Origin: Phoma sp. XZ068
Lineage: Eukaryota > Ascomycota > Dothideomycetes > Pleosporales > Didymellaceae
Direction of reading: 5' to 3'
Assembly (NCBI GenBank): GCA_004835665.1
Contig: RBKR01000005.1
Location: 1,736,001 to 1,800,000, forward strand
DNA: 64,000 nucleotides
Shown here: positions 54,047-64,000 of the stretch, in pieces
Layout: every line of letters starts with the position of its first letter
Position numbering within the stretch: position 1 is the stretch's first letter
Made by a program: the position numbers and the translations under genes
The notes under the pieces: generated by a model
Told to the model about the DNA's origin: nothing
Database searches by the model: none
Seen by the model: only the letters and a program-made list of their open reading frames with translations

Positions 54047-55055
54047 GCTGGAAACTAGAAGCGTGACGAGTCAGAGTTGAGAATCGAAGAGTTGATAGTA
54101 TGAGTTGTTGATGACAGTGTTGATAGGCAGATAGACGCTGTGCTCGAGGCATCTTCTATAGAGAGGCGGAACTAGAGTCTGGTGAAAGGGTTGGCTGAAT
54201 GTAAAATAATTGAACACGATTGCGAGAACATGGTGGCGTGGAACAAGTTCGATGCCTTAGTGAAAGTATGACTAAAGTTTGTCTGCACAATGATTGATGA
54301 TTGTGAAAGCGTCGTGCTCCTGCGTTGACGTAGCTGAACTGCTGAGCTATCATTTCGTCAATCCTCAATGCAGCGCGCTGGGAAATTCGAAGTATCATGG
54401 CGATCACTCGTATGACTCGATATCTGTGGTTGGTGAGCCCTCGAGTGTCTGGTAGTAAGGCTCACGGCGCGGGCCGACTCCTCCGGCATGCTGGCAGCAG
54501 CTACAAAACCCCACGACGCCCCGCCCAAACTTTTTTCGTCAACGGCCTGCCTCACCAACGCTGCGTTTCTCTGCACCCACACAGACACTGCTTGCAGTCG
54601 TCCTACCCTGCAGATGAGAAATTCGGAGTAATCTTCACCTTTTGTGCTTCGGCACTACTGCCCGTAAGGGCCTGGCGTGACTCACGTCTGTACTCGGCAT
54701 CAGAAAGCTCAGGGCCCAAGAAGCTGCGCACAGGCAACTGTGTGCGGTGGATATGGTGTCCCTATGGGAGTCGGTGCGAAGATTGTGTGCTCTGTAATGG
54801 AGTGACACTGTAGTACAATACGCAGCGTGCTTGACTTCGAGTAGCTTCGGCGAAAGAGGAAGGGTATCATTCGATTCTGATTACTCGGGCGAGGCAGGCC
54901 GTTCACCTTTTTTTTCCTCCACGTAAGTTCGCTGCTGCGCTCCTACCCCTTTGCTATTTCCAGGATACTACTAATGAAAGATGCATGCTCGATTGCTGTA
55001 CGAACGACAATTAACGCGCCCCACTACCGGGTGCACAACTCTTATTTTCAGACTA
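54047..55055. other. Spacer without supported gene
   Basis: Promoter of the RING gene and 3' flank of the oxygenase gene. The plus-strand frame 54397-54813 has no recognisable domain. No repeat was seen. Confidence 0.4.
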
Positions 55056-55886
55056 TCAACGGTCGTCCCGGTAGTGCTTAAAGTCCGCTTCCTCCGCTGC
55101 TTCTTTTGCGAACATGACATCTGTTCGCATGGTGTACTTCGTCCCGCTTAAAACGTCGTCGCCGGAGTGGAGGAGAAAGCGGTGCTGGAACAAGAGCACA
55201 CGGCCATATTTGGGTACGACATCGACACGCTTCTCCATATTATACGAGTGGAAGGTGGTGGCGCCGCCCTTGAGCGGCTCCTGGCCTCTGCTGTCATCTA
55301 TGTCGTTCAGATACAGGTGCAGTGTGAAGTACGACCGCTCCTTGCCGTCTGGCGTCTCGTATGTGCCGTCGCAGTGTGCTGCGAGTGTCAGCGTTTGCAT
55401 AGCTGTCAGACCATCATACATACCTTTGAAGTACTCTCCACCTACATATTTTAAGAATCTCATGCGCTCATTCAATCTGGTTAACTTCCACGTCTCGTTC
55501 CTCTTTGCAGGCCCATTGCCCGTCACACTCGGCCAGTTGTTCAGCTCATGAATCTCTGGCACTGCAGCCTCGATCCGTGCCCACAGTTTAGCCACCACAT
55601 CTCGGTCATCCCATATGATGCGTCCACACTTCCGTGTGTCTTCGTACATGGCCTGCATACCGCCTCCAATGTTGACCATGGCACGCTCCCATTTGCCGTC
55701 AGTCGTTGACTCGGCTGCGGCGATGAGAACGTCACACTCTTCCTCTGAAATCACTCCATCAAGGACTACAGCCCATAGATCCTCGTATCCAGTGAGAATG
55801 CCGCTCTTCATCAAATCGATGTCTGTTCGGACCAGGTTGGGCGCTGGGCCTGTAAGGAAGCCCTCAGGCAAGGTTGATGGAGCCAT
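55056..55886 (-). CDS. 2-oxoglutarate/Fe(II)-dependent oxygenase, prolyl-4-hydroxylase type
   Basis: 276 residues from MAPSTLPEGF (ATG at 55886). Residues 141-176 read RMRFLKYVGGEYFKGMYDG and then AAHCDGTYE, giving the iron ligands H171 and D173. The distal ligand is H240 in RFLLHSGDDV, and R254 (YTMRTDVMF) fits the 2-oxoglutarate-binding basic residue. SYFTLHLYLND and LKGGATTFHS complete the jelly-roll signature of P4H-like enzymes. It is expected to hydroxylate a protein or small molecule with O2 and 2-oxoglutarate; the substrate is unknown. The frame continues upstream to another ATG at 55973, adding 29 Arg-rich, acid-free residues that look like a mitochondrial presequence. Alternatively that stretch is 5' leader ending in a TTTGCAG acceptor. 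Confidence 0.87.
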   Translation of the reverse strand: MAPSTLPEGFLTGPAPNLVRTDIDLMKSGILTGYEDLWAVVLDGVISEEECDVLIAAAESTTDGKWERAMVNIGGGMQAMYEDTRKCGRIIWDDRDVVAKLWARIEAAVPEIHELNNWPSVTGNGPAKRNETWKLTRLNERMRFLKYVGGEYFKGMYDGLTAMQTLTLAAHCDGTYETPDGKERSYFTLHLYLNDIDDSRGQEPLKGGATTFHSYNMEKRVDVVPKYGRVLLFQHRFLLHSGDDVLSGTKYTMRTDVMFAKEAAEEADFKHYRDDR

Positions 55887-56768
55887 GGCTGCGGTTCTTT
55901 GCCTGCAAATAGAACGGTAAACAAAACAACGTCTGGACTGGAAGTATGAACGCCTTATGCCGACACGTATCATGAATGCATCAAGGAACACATGCAGTCT
56001 TTCAGCGCATTATATGTTCAGCTTCCGGGCTGTGAAAGCTGCTGCCTGAGTAAGGCTGAGCACTAGGTGAGGTGTTCGCCGTTGGCGTTACTCCACAGTG
56101 ACTGCGCATCTGCAGATGAGTCTAGGCAGAGTAAGCAACAGCCTGCACTGCTTTCATTGCATCTGTACTGTTGAAAGTGTGCCAGCTTGGCGTAGAGGAT
56201 CGAAAACGCGGTAGGAGCTACTGCAGGAACAAGTGATGGCGTCCCTTGCCTTGTCCATGTTTGAACTCTCCCCACCGCTACTCCGCAGCTCAACGTCCCC
56301 TTTACATCATCACATCACAGCAATACCCACGAGTCAAGCGCACAAGACTCGCGAACACCCTTTTCACGAATCACCGTCGCGTCTGTGAATTCTCCTATCG
56401 CGTCGCGCTTCGGCTCTCCCTCCGGTGGAACGATCGACGGGTGGCTGACATCAACGCACCCCTGTCGCAGCGCCAAGTGAGTGCGCAAGCACGTCTGGTG
56501 TAATTTCCCGGCCTCACCTTTGATTCTCACGTCGATTGGGGCGCGCAAACACGCCAACGACCCCGCGACACTCGCTCAACACCTGAACAACTCCCCTTTT
56601 CCACCTTTCGCTGCCAGTCACTCGCTCACTCACCGCCGTACAAACGCAACCGCTGCGGGCTCCACGCCCTTATCCGCCCAAGGCCGCGTCTATCGATACC
56701 GCTATTCTTGGACCTCCAGCGACACGATCGCGCCTTTCCTACCGTGACCATTCGGAACCGTCGCAACC
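55887..56768. promoter_or_regulatory. Divergent promoter region of the oxygenase and RAX1 genes
   Basis: The two genes are transcribed away from this 880-base spacer. The half nearer RAX1 (56250-56768) is C-rich with CACTCGCTCACTCACC-like words, typical of fungal 5' leaders. No defined binding site is claimed. The short frames on both strands are unsupported. Confidence 0.45.
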
Positions 56769-57954
56769 ATGTCTGACGAACTCACACGACCGCTCGACCA
56801 TGGGCAGGACATCCACCGAAACCGCTTCCCAACGTTGTTCGAGGTGTTGAGTCGCAAGACGGTCGCACCGCTCGACCTTTTCTCCTTCTACATCTACATG
56901 CGCGACCAGCAGCGCTCGGTTGACTACCTGGACTTCTGGTAGGTCCTTACGAAGCACGGGAAGTGCGCACGCTAACAACCACAGGCTCGACGTTTCACAA
57001 CATCTTCAGCTGTGCCGACTATATGTTAGACGCCTACACAGGAGCTTGGTTGAGGATACGCCGGAGATTGAGAAGGCGTCGAAGCGCTCGTCGTACATGC
57101 AGACTTTCGACGATGCTGGAGAAGGACCGTCAAATGAGAAGGACATGGACGACCAGCGCCTCTCCGCGTTCCTTAGGTCGGACCGACCGAGTAGGCAGCA
57201 CTCGCCGCAGAACAGCCAGGGCAGCAACCAGAGCCACGAGCCACCACGCCCCAGTTTCGCCATGACGCCAGGCGACTCCAGTTCGCCAGGGCAGATGTCT
57301 TCCCAAGACAACGGGCAGCCACGGAGAGAAGATCTGCGTGCATCCGCTGAAAAGATCCTCTACACATACCTGCTGCCCGGGTCCGAGAGGGAGATTATCA
57401 TCCCGCAAAGCATCCTCAACGAGGTGCAGAATGCGATTGAAGGGCCGGAACAGCGGTCAGATCCGGAGCTGTTTGACCAGGCCAAGGACTACGTTTTCCA
57501 GGCTATGGAGCGAGATGCGTATCCGGGGTTCCTGCAGAACAAGGGCCTTGGAAACCTCGTACCGCAAAGCATGATGATTAGGCTGATAGTAGGGCTGATC
57601 AGCTTCTTTGCGGCGGTGTGGGCGGCGTTTATTCTCATCTTTCTTGACAAGTCGCGAGCAACGAGGTGTTGGGTAAGTTTATTTAACACGATACAGGACA
57701 CCAGCTAACGTTCACAGCTCATCCTTCCTTTCTTCGTGGCCATCTATCTCATCATCACACACCAGTACATGCTCGACCCGCTCATCGCGCTGGCCGGGTA
57801 CAGCGAGTACACGCTCTTCGACTTCAACAAGATCCGCGAAAAGTTTGTGCAAAAGACGCTCACTCGGCGGGCGATGACGGTGCTGGTGCTGTTCATCCTC
57901 GTGCTGACGGCCGTGTGCTGTCTCTTCATCTTCGTTCCGGGCAAGCGGCTGTGA
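56769..57954 (+). CDS. RAX1: Rax1-like RGS-domain membrane protein
   Basis: Three exons: 56769-56938, 56985-57672 and 57718-57954, with introns of 46 and 45 bp (GTAGGT and GTAAGT donors, both with CTAAC branch); 364 residues. It starts MSDELTRPLDHGQDIHRNRF. The N-terminal RGS-type fold shows TLFEVLSRKTVAPLDLFSFY, RSVDYLDFW then LDVSQHLQLCR. A Ser/Gln-rich linker precedes AEKILYTYLLPGSEREIIIP and ELFDQAKDYVFQAMERDAYP (RGS C-terminal half). Three hydrophobic helices close the protein (LIVGLISFFAAVWAAFILIF, LILPFFVAIYLIITH, TVLVLFILVLTAVCCLFIFV). This layout is that of Rax1, which with Rax2 marks bipolar bud sites in yeast and influences polarity and stress responses in moulds. No HPr or DEP domain is present, separating it from Sst2-type RGS proteins. 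Confidence 0.85.
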
Positions 57955-58468
57955 GGGTGGCCGTTGGCTCTGCCATGTTTTTAATGCCTTTTTTGATACC
58001 TGGCGTACTAGTTTCTAATCAGCTCGGGCGACTGATGCTGTTTCTTTTGTTGGGTTGGATGGGTTCTTGGGTTTGGGCTGGATAGGCCTGAGTATGGAGT
58101 TCAGGTCGGCCTAGATAGTCTGCGCGAGCGAATATATTCGTGATAGCGTCAATGCATGTTCAGCGTCAATGTATCTTCAGCGTCAATGTATCTTCAGCGT
58201 AAAATGCGTTCAATGAAAGTGTCGAATATGTTGATACAAGCGTCGAGTACGTTCAATACAACAGTGTTTGTTGTCTATGTCGAGGCCAATCAGTTGCATG
58301 CATGGCCAATTCAAGCCCAGCCGTTGGCATGTGGAGCGCATGAACTGGTCTGTGCACCAATGACGTGCGGCGGCCGAGCTTTACTGGAACTTTACATGTC
58401 GAGCCTCAACGACACCTGCACGCCAATTGACGACGGCCACTGACGACGGCCACCGACGACCGCCCACA
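57955..58468. repeat. Spacer with a 17-bp tandem repeat
   Basis: Between RAX1 and RMD1. At about 58144-58200 a 17-bp unit, CAGCGTCAATGTATCTT, is repeated: one variant copy (TAGCGTCAATGCATGTT), two exact copies and a partial fourth. The next 60 bases (to about 58260) hold weaker variants around GCGTC and GTTCAAT. No gene is supported here. Confidence 0.7.
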
Positions 58469-60276
58469 ATGAGCGCACCCACGGCGAAGAGCAAGCGCGG
58501 GCCCACGGTGCTCATGACCGACTCGCGAGACGCGCCCCCGCGCCAGCCACAGCGGCCGTCTGCGCTGCAGCGCCAGGCGACGGGCCTGATCTCGGTCGAC
58601 AACATCCTGCAGTACGCGTCGGACATCCCCTCGCAGCAGCGTCGCGGGCCGCCGCTCACGCGCCCGACGAACCACAACCGCACGCCCAGCGGCCGCCACC
58701 CGCTCGACCCCAAGCTGTCCGGGCGGCTGATCCCCGCGCACATGCCGACGCGGTCCAGCAAGCTCAGCGAGAAGCTGGTGCTGCTGCCCGAGACGGACGA
58801 GGCCGCCGAGGACGAGAAGGGCGAGTTCGACGACGACGAGAGCGCGGGCCCGCCGACCGACGCCCAGCTCGGGCGGCGCAAGGGCGGCCCCGCGGACAAG
58901 AGCTACGCAGAGCGGCTGCCCAAGGCGCGGCGCACCGACAAGCTGTCGCGCGTGACGGCGTACTGCACGGCGCAGGCGTACAAGATGAAGAGCACGGCCG
59001 CCTTCGTCAAGGACACGCACAACGCGCGCACCAAGCTGTACGACGACTGCCTGTACTGCGTCTACCACCTGCCGCTGCTGCCCGCCAGCGACGGCTACCG
59101 CGTGCGCAGCAGCCCCGCCCTCAAGTCGCCCGGCGGCAAGACGGTGCTGGACGAGGAGATTGAGCGCAACGAGGCCCGCCACCACCACGAGGGCTACTTT
59201 GGCGACGAGGAGACGTACTACGTGCGCGACGACGACCACGCCTCGGACGAGTCCCCCCAGTTCCTGTCCCATGCCCGCTCCCGCGAACGCCGCGACTCGG
59301 ACTCGGCGCCTACCCGCGTGCCCCCCAACGCCCTGGCCTTTGGCGAGATGTTCGTCTTCAGCTACGGCGTCGTCGTCTTCTGGAACTTCACCGAGAAGCA
59401 GGAAAAGGACATTCTCGCCGACCTGACCTTCAGCTTCAACCACACCGGCATCCAGATCGCCACCCGCCCGCTGACCGAGAGCGACTTTGAGACTGAGGAG
59501 TTCCACTTCGAGTACAACCCAGAGATCCCGCGCCCGCGCGTCTACAACGACATGATTACGCTCAAGAGCGGCGACCACATGATCAAGCTCGCCATGAGCC
59601 ACGCCATCGCCCAGAGCACCAAGCTCAGCCTGTTCGAGGAGGGCATGAACCGCACCATGCTGGCCGCCCAGTACGTGCCCAAGCGCCTCGCCCTGACCGG
59701 CAAGCTAGGCATGCGGCGGACCGATGTTGTAAAAATGATCGGCCAGCTCTTCACCTCGCGTGTCGACGTCAACCTCTGTTCGTCCCCCTCCCTCCTCTCA
59801 CCTATGATATATCTACTAATTCAACCCCAGCGTCCAACCTCCTCGACGACCCCGCCTTCTTCTGGGACTCAGAACCCACCCTCCACCCCCTCTACACCGC
59901 CGTCCGCGAATACCTCGAAATAAAACCCCGCATCCAAGTCCTCAACGAGCGCTGCCAAGTCTTCCTCGACCTCGGCGAAATCCTCTCCGACTCCATCAGC
60001 GACAAGAAAATGACTCGCATTACCTGGATTATTATTTTCTTGATTGTTGTGAGTATCTGTGTCACGTGTTTGGAGGTTATACTGCGCTTTGCGATTTTGA
60101 ATTCTAGGAAGGGGATGGCGCCTGTTGAGGGTGTGGGGATGCAGATGGAGATGGAGAGGCCAGGAGGGATTGGGGGTCTGCATGGGCTCGGGAAAGTAGG
60201 GTATGCGGGGCCGAGTTTGCTGTTGGCGAGGGGGCTGGTGTGGGTTGCTGGTGGTGTGAAGGCGTTGTTCACATAG
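58469..60276 (+). CDS. RMD1: Rmd1/Sif family (DUF155) protein
   Basis: Exons 58469-59777 and 59831-60276 join through a 53-bp intron (GTTCGT donor, CCCAG acceptor, phase 1); 584 residues. It starts MSAPTAKSKRGPTVLMTD. A disordered basic/acidic N-terminus leads to the DUF155 domain: RVTAYCTAQAYKMKSTAAF, GEMFVFSYGVVVFWNFTEKQ, MIKLAMSHAIAQSTKLSLFE and, across the junction, VDVNLSS then NLLDDPAFFWDSEPTLHPLY and YLEIKPRIQVLNERCQVFLD. A C-terminal transmembrane helix (ITWIIIFLIVVSICVTCLEV) follows, as in yeast Rmd1 and Rmd8 and fission yeast Sif proteins. Some relatives act in vacuolar/TORC1 control or mitochondrial translation. Exon 1 has extreme GC content at third codon positions, leaving a 398-aa antisense frame open by chance. 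The final 200 bases switch to a G-rich, lower-C sense strand. Confidence 0.88.
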
Positions 60277-61613
60277 TACGTAACATTGTAGATGGATGGT
60301 GTAGTTTAGTATAGTCGTGGTCTAAGCATAGCGATGGTGTTGTTTGGCGTTTATACTGGTTGGTATCAATCCAATTCAATTCGATTTTATTCGATTTTAT
60401 TTTAATCTGTCAATTCACACACGTCCTCCCATTGTATCTTCTCTCCACATCTCCACATTTTCATACCCTCATATCTTCACACACACACACCTCCTCACAC
60501 AGCACTAAGCCAAACATTACTCGCCCTACTCGAACGCACCTTATTTAGCACCGAATATCTCCCGCCACTAAATATCAGATCCAAGAGAGTTAGGATGGCA
60601 GTGAATGTCCCGGCTAAGGACTTGGCATTAGAGGTCGTTGTGGTTCTTTTCAGATTGTCTAGCTGGTGGGGTGGAGATGAGGTTAATAGTTCATTAGTCT
60701 AACATTCACTGTGGTAATAGGAGCATGTATTGTACATGAAGACGTGGACCGATTGATCTGTACAAAATAGGTGAACCGATTGATATCGCACTGACCACCT
60801 TTACGGAAGCCCTTGTACGGATTGTTCACAGTCCAGATTTTTGAGTGTGATTTCGAACTAGGGGAGTGTACTTGTTTTTCTTAAATATGTGTTAAAAGGT
60901 GAGTGCGCTACTTGTAGGCTACCTTTTTGAGAGGATTGTAGCAAGGGTCTTCTGAGGTCGAGTTAGCTGGACACTTGTTTCCTTTAGTTGGAACCTTGCT
61001 ATCGTCTTTAGAGGGGCCTGTATGTAGCAAACTGCCTTTTTTGATGTGGGGTAAGTGGGAAGAGTAGTGTTTTTGTTCGGTACACTTGAGTTGTGCAGAT
61101 TAATTGGTCTGGGTTTCTGTGTACGGTATTTATGCTGGTAACCACAGTAAAGCGTGTTGAGATTATGTGTGTTGAGATTATGTGTGTGTAGATTATATGT
61201 TGTAGATTATGCGTGTGTTTAAGTTCAGGGGTAGTTATAGTAGTTGACCAGGGGCAGCTATAATGATTAACTCTAGGTAGCTACCCCGTACAGGGTCAGG
61301 TATTAGCCTAAAGGTCAGCATTTTGGGGGCCAATCTTGCGCGAACAAACTTCTGGCACCGGAATATACCTACAATACAATAGTACTTTATTTCTTACACC
61401 TTGCTCGGCTTAAGCTGGGTAAAAGTAGCCTTGTCTCTGACTTCACTATCCCTCTTACAATTGGCTTTATGTACGAACTGCCGTCGACTTATCAGACAGC
61501 GGCAATCCTACCTTTCTTACTGTATACAAAGCCGACGCGCCTCAGGAGCCTTCAGGTGTGACTTCGCGGCACTCACCAACTGCCCGAGATGAGCCACAAG
61601 GCTGTACCTGAGC
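60277..61613. repeat. AT-rich spacer with a short tandem repeat
   Basis: Contains TCGATTTTATTCGATTTTATT at about 60380-60400 and a CACACACACAC run at about 60479-60490. At about 61152-61218 a 16-17 bp tandem repeat built on GTGTTGAGATTATGT is present, with two close and two degenerate copies. The remainder is AT-rich without a supported gene. The frame at 61401-61592 lacks an ATG. Confidence 0.55.
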
Positions 61614-63790
61614 ATGAAGTGCTGGGAATCACGTCAGTCGTTGCCCAATCACAGTACAAGTTCTGCTACTGACAGAGGTAGTCCTCAAAGCTCATACACC
61701 AGTTTGCCGAACAGCGAAGACATGCACGATGACACTTACGGCATGAAGTCTAAATCCAGAGCCTCCGGCCAGACATACCCCAAGTCTCGCGATATCTTGC
61801 GACATTTCCGACTCCAATCCGTGGCTGCTCTTCTTGCCAGAGTCATCGGCACGCGCTGGAATGCAGATAAGGAACATCGCAAAATTGCAATGCACAATAA
61901 CCGAACAGTTGCTGCTGCACACAGCTTGCTGCACCTTGTTCCCCTTACGGGGGCAATTATACTTTTGGTCTTCCAATGGACTAATTATTGGGTCAGCAAC
62001 ACTAACAACTACTCAACCGCTCTGCAGTTTACTGCTAAATTCCACGAGTTAACCATGCAAGCCTCTATTATAGAGATCCTACTCTGCCTGGTCCGGACTG
62101 GACTGGTAAACGATATTGTTCCCTTAGGCGCATTATCTGGTGCTATCCAGCCAACTCAGCTGTCCTACCTCTGGTCGCTTGACTTCTTCTCGATCTTACG
62201 GTCCCCCGCCTTGAGAGGATGGCGGAGGGTGCTGTTTGTAACTGCTGTCCCTGCCCTTATGATCCTAACATCACTTGTTGGCCCATCAACCGCCGTTCTT
62301 ATGATTCCTCGCCAAAACAGCCCACGCGTTTTAGAGAGACGGATCAGGTATGTAAACGCATCAAGCGAGGACATGTACCCTTCTAGAATCGATTTAGCCA
62401 AGCTTGGGGATCTGTACGTATCCCAGCTCTTTAACACCGCTAAAACTGATGAGATAGTAGTAATCTCCAGAACATCGGTACCAACCTGAAATACTCTTCC
62501 ATATATAACAGGAACGAACTTTACTTTAATAATACCCTGTCATTCACAGAAGCGATGATATCTTATCCAGAAAGCTACGACCGCGTTATACAATGGACCC
62601 AATCCAAAGACTTTAGCCGAAACATCTCAGACTTTAACACTACTATGCCCACTATGTTTAGCACGCTCAGCCTTGGTAGTGTGTTCGACTACGGCCCAAA
62701 CTACACCATGTCAGTAGTGGCACCACATGCTGTGGTAGGGCTGAGGTGCATAATCACAATTCAGAACATCACGATGAACACCACCTTGGAATACGGTAAA
62801 GACGACGGAACCTCAATAGGCCAGCTTCCAGCACTCCGTAAAATGGCAAAAGAATGGTCCAATGTCGTTGAGGTGTCTTCGAGTAGGCGGCAAGTATGGC
62901 CAAGTCTGATCTGGCTTCCATCACCGGAGACTGGATCTCAATCATCGCTCGTCATTCACCTGTCCGGTCTCGGCAATTTTGGGTTGGATATGTCTAAGAT
63001 TAATCAGTCGAATGCACTACCATGGGTACTCGCTCAACTGGACCTCGAAAAACCCGAGGTGGATTTCGCAGCTACCATCTGCACAGTCTCTCCTTACTGG
63101 AATACCGGTGAAATCCAGTCGACCAAAAGTGACCGACGAAACAGACTGATAAAGATCCGCCCGTTAAAACTCTTCGAACGCGCAGACCCATGGCCAATCA
63201 CTCTGGATTTTGCCGATGCTACCACATGGAGCAGCGCGGCTCTCGCTCGTTTCGTGAGCGAGTCTTCTTATAATTATCAGTTTCACGAGACAGCCATGAG
63301 TGTACTGGCACTAGTCCTAGCAGTGAAGCTTGCCGATGTCCCCGGATCCGAATACAGAATCGATAATAACGACATCATGGGCGAGACGCAGCCAATTTCC
63401 ACTGAAGAGGCCTCTAAACTCACCCTGTACCATTTAACCCTTACGAGCTATGGTTTCGGCTACGGAACTCGATCTACATCCGTCTACCTTGCCATGTCAG
63501 TGATACTCACATGGTGTATTATTACTATCAGCTATATCACATACACTATCGCCACCGGCTCAGCCTCAACCGCCTGGACATCTGGAATCGAACTGGTTAC
63601 CCTGGCACTGCAATCTAGGAAGCCGGACCACGTGGGATATACGTCCGTTGGCATAGACTCCATCAAGACCTACAGTGAAGGCGTTGGTGTAAGGATCAAT
63701 ACGAATAATGAGCTCGAGCTGATTTTTGAGCATGACCGAGACTTCAGGACAATGAACCAGCGGAAAATTTTGAAGAATAAGGAGTACTAA
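61614..63790 (+). CDS. Large multi-pass membrane protein of unknown function
   Basis: I do not recognise a named family. The start used is ATG 61614 (MKCWESRQSLPNHS). The first part has LLHLVPLTGAIILLVFQWTN, QFTAKFHELTMQASIIEILL and RVLFVTAVPALMILTSLVGP as membrane segments. A long, glycosylation-site-rich domain follows, and a last helix, SVYLAMSVILTWCIITISYI, precedes a cytosolic tail. The ORF from 61614 stops at 62489 and the second half opens in another register. A phase-2 intron at 62414-62511 (GTACGT donor, AACAG acceptor, 98 bp) joins them to give 692 residues. A closer donor at 62478 would give an immediate stop. So the model is probable, but a frameshift cannot be excluded. Similar large membrane proteins are common in Dothideomycetes, often as species-variable families. 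Confidence 0.62.
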
Positions 63791-64000
63791 GATAAGTCCT
63801 TGGTAGACTATATCTAAATGTAAAAACTTCTTCTAGGAACATATGCTCCTCGTAGGATAGGCTCTTATAAATTGTTATATTTTTCTTAATATTCGTATTT
63901 ATACATTCATACAAAGTTGTTGTCTAGTCTTCACCTCACCTTCTCCCGTCCAGGCCTTCTCACACGTGGCATGGTGTTTACCATACAGCCAGCTATATAC
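63791..64000. other. 3' flank to the window end
   Basis: About 210 AT-rich bases after the membrane-protein gene. No feature was recognised; the window ends here. Confidence 0.4.

Noticed and set aside
58406..59602. 398-aa frame on the minus strand
   Set aside because: It is exactly antisense to RMD1 exon 1, Val/Arg/Ala-rich, and explained by that exon's extreme GC3.
1..64000. tRNA, rRNA, CRISPR array, telomere repeat
   Set aside because: Read by eye for B-box-like GGTTCGAATCC words, spaced direct repeats and TTAGGG arrays; none was convincing. A tRNAscan run would be decisive for tRNAs.

Overview
This window is nuclear DNA from a filamentous ascomycete (Pezizomycotina), most likely a dothideomycete. 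The evidence is short introns (mostly 45-98 bp) with GTAAGT-like donors and CTAAC/CTGAC branch sites, monocistronic genes on both strands, and fungus-restricted families (HET, RTA1, 2EXR-like, STAND/HeLo-type remnants, Sfp1, Rax1, Rmd1). The class-level placement is inference. All exon coordinates below were worked out by eye from reading frame and splice sites.

Left flank (1-23.96 kb), conserved genes: the 3' part of the nucleoporin NSP1; a 2EXR/F-box-like protein; the spliceosome-associated CTNNBL1 homologue; a secreted EthD-domain protein; an MCT-type MFS transporter; an unidentified two-exon gene; an acetoacetate-decarboxylase-like protein; the C2H2 regulator SFP1; and an RTA1-family membrane protein. 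About 5.8 kb upstream of SFP1 holds no gene I can support.

Middle (about 24-46 kb), accessory island: an intact HET-domain gene; a five-exon secreted/membrane protein of unknown family that needs a GC-AG intron; a zinc-finger-like fragment; a decayed STAND-type gene with a DUF7708-like N-terminus; a decayed short-chain dehydrogenase; a small intact two-exon gene; a decayed HeLo/DUF7580-like gene; and a large ankyrin-repeat gene. AT-rich tracts and a 24-base T run lie between them. I read this as a fungal NLR/allorecognition-type gene cluster in turnover, with active and dead members side by side.

Right flank (46-64 kb): an unidentified 225-aa protein, an HPP-family membrane protein, an APH-like kinase, a small two-exon conserved fungal protein, a RING-like membrane protein with one zinc ligand missing, a 2-oxoglutarate/Fe(II) oxygenase, RAX1 (RGS domain plus membrane segments), RMD1 (DUF155), and a large multi-pass membrane protein.

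A feature shared by at least six flank genes is a switch from C-rich to G-rich sense strand within the last 100-450 bp of the coding region. No secondary-metabolite core enzyme, tRNA, rRNA or CRISPR array was seen.
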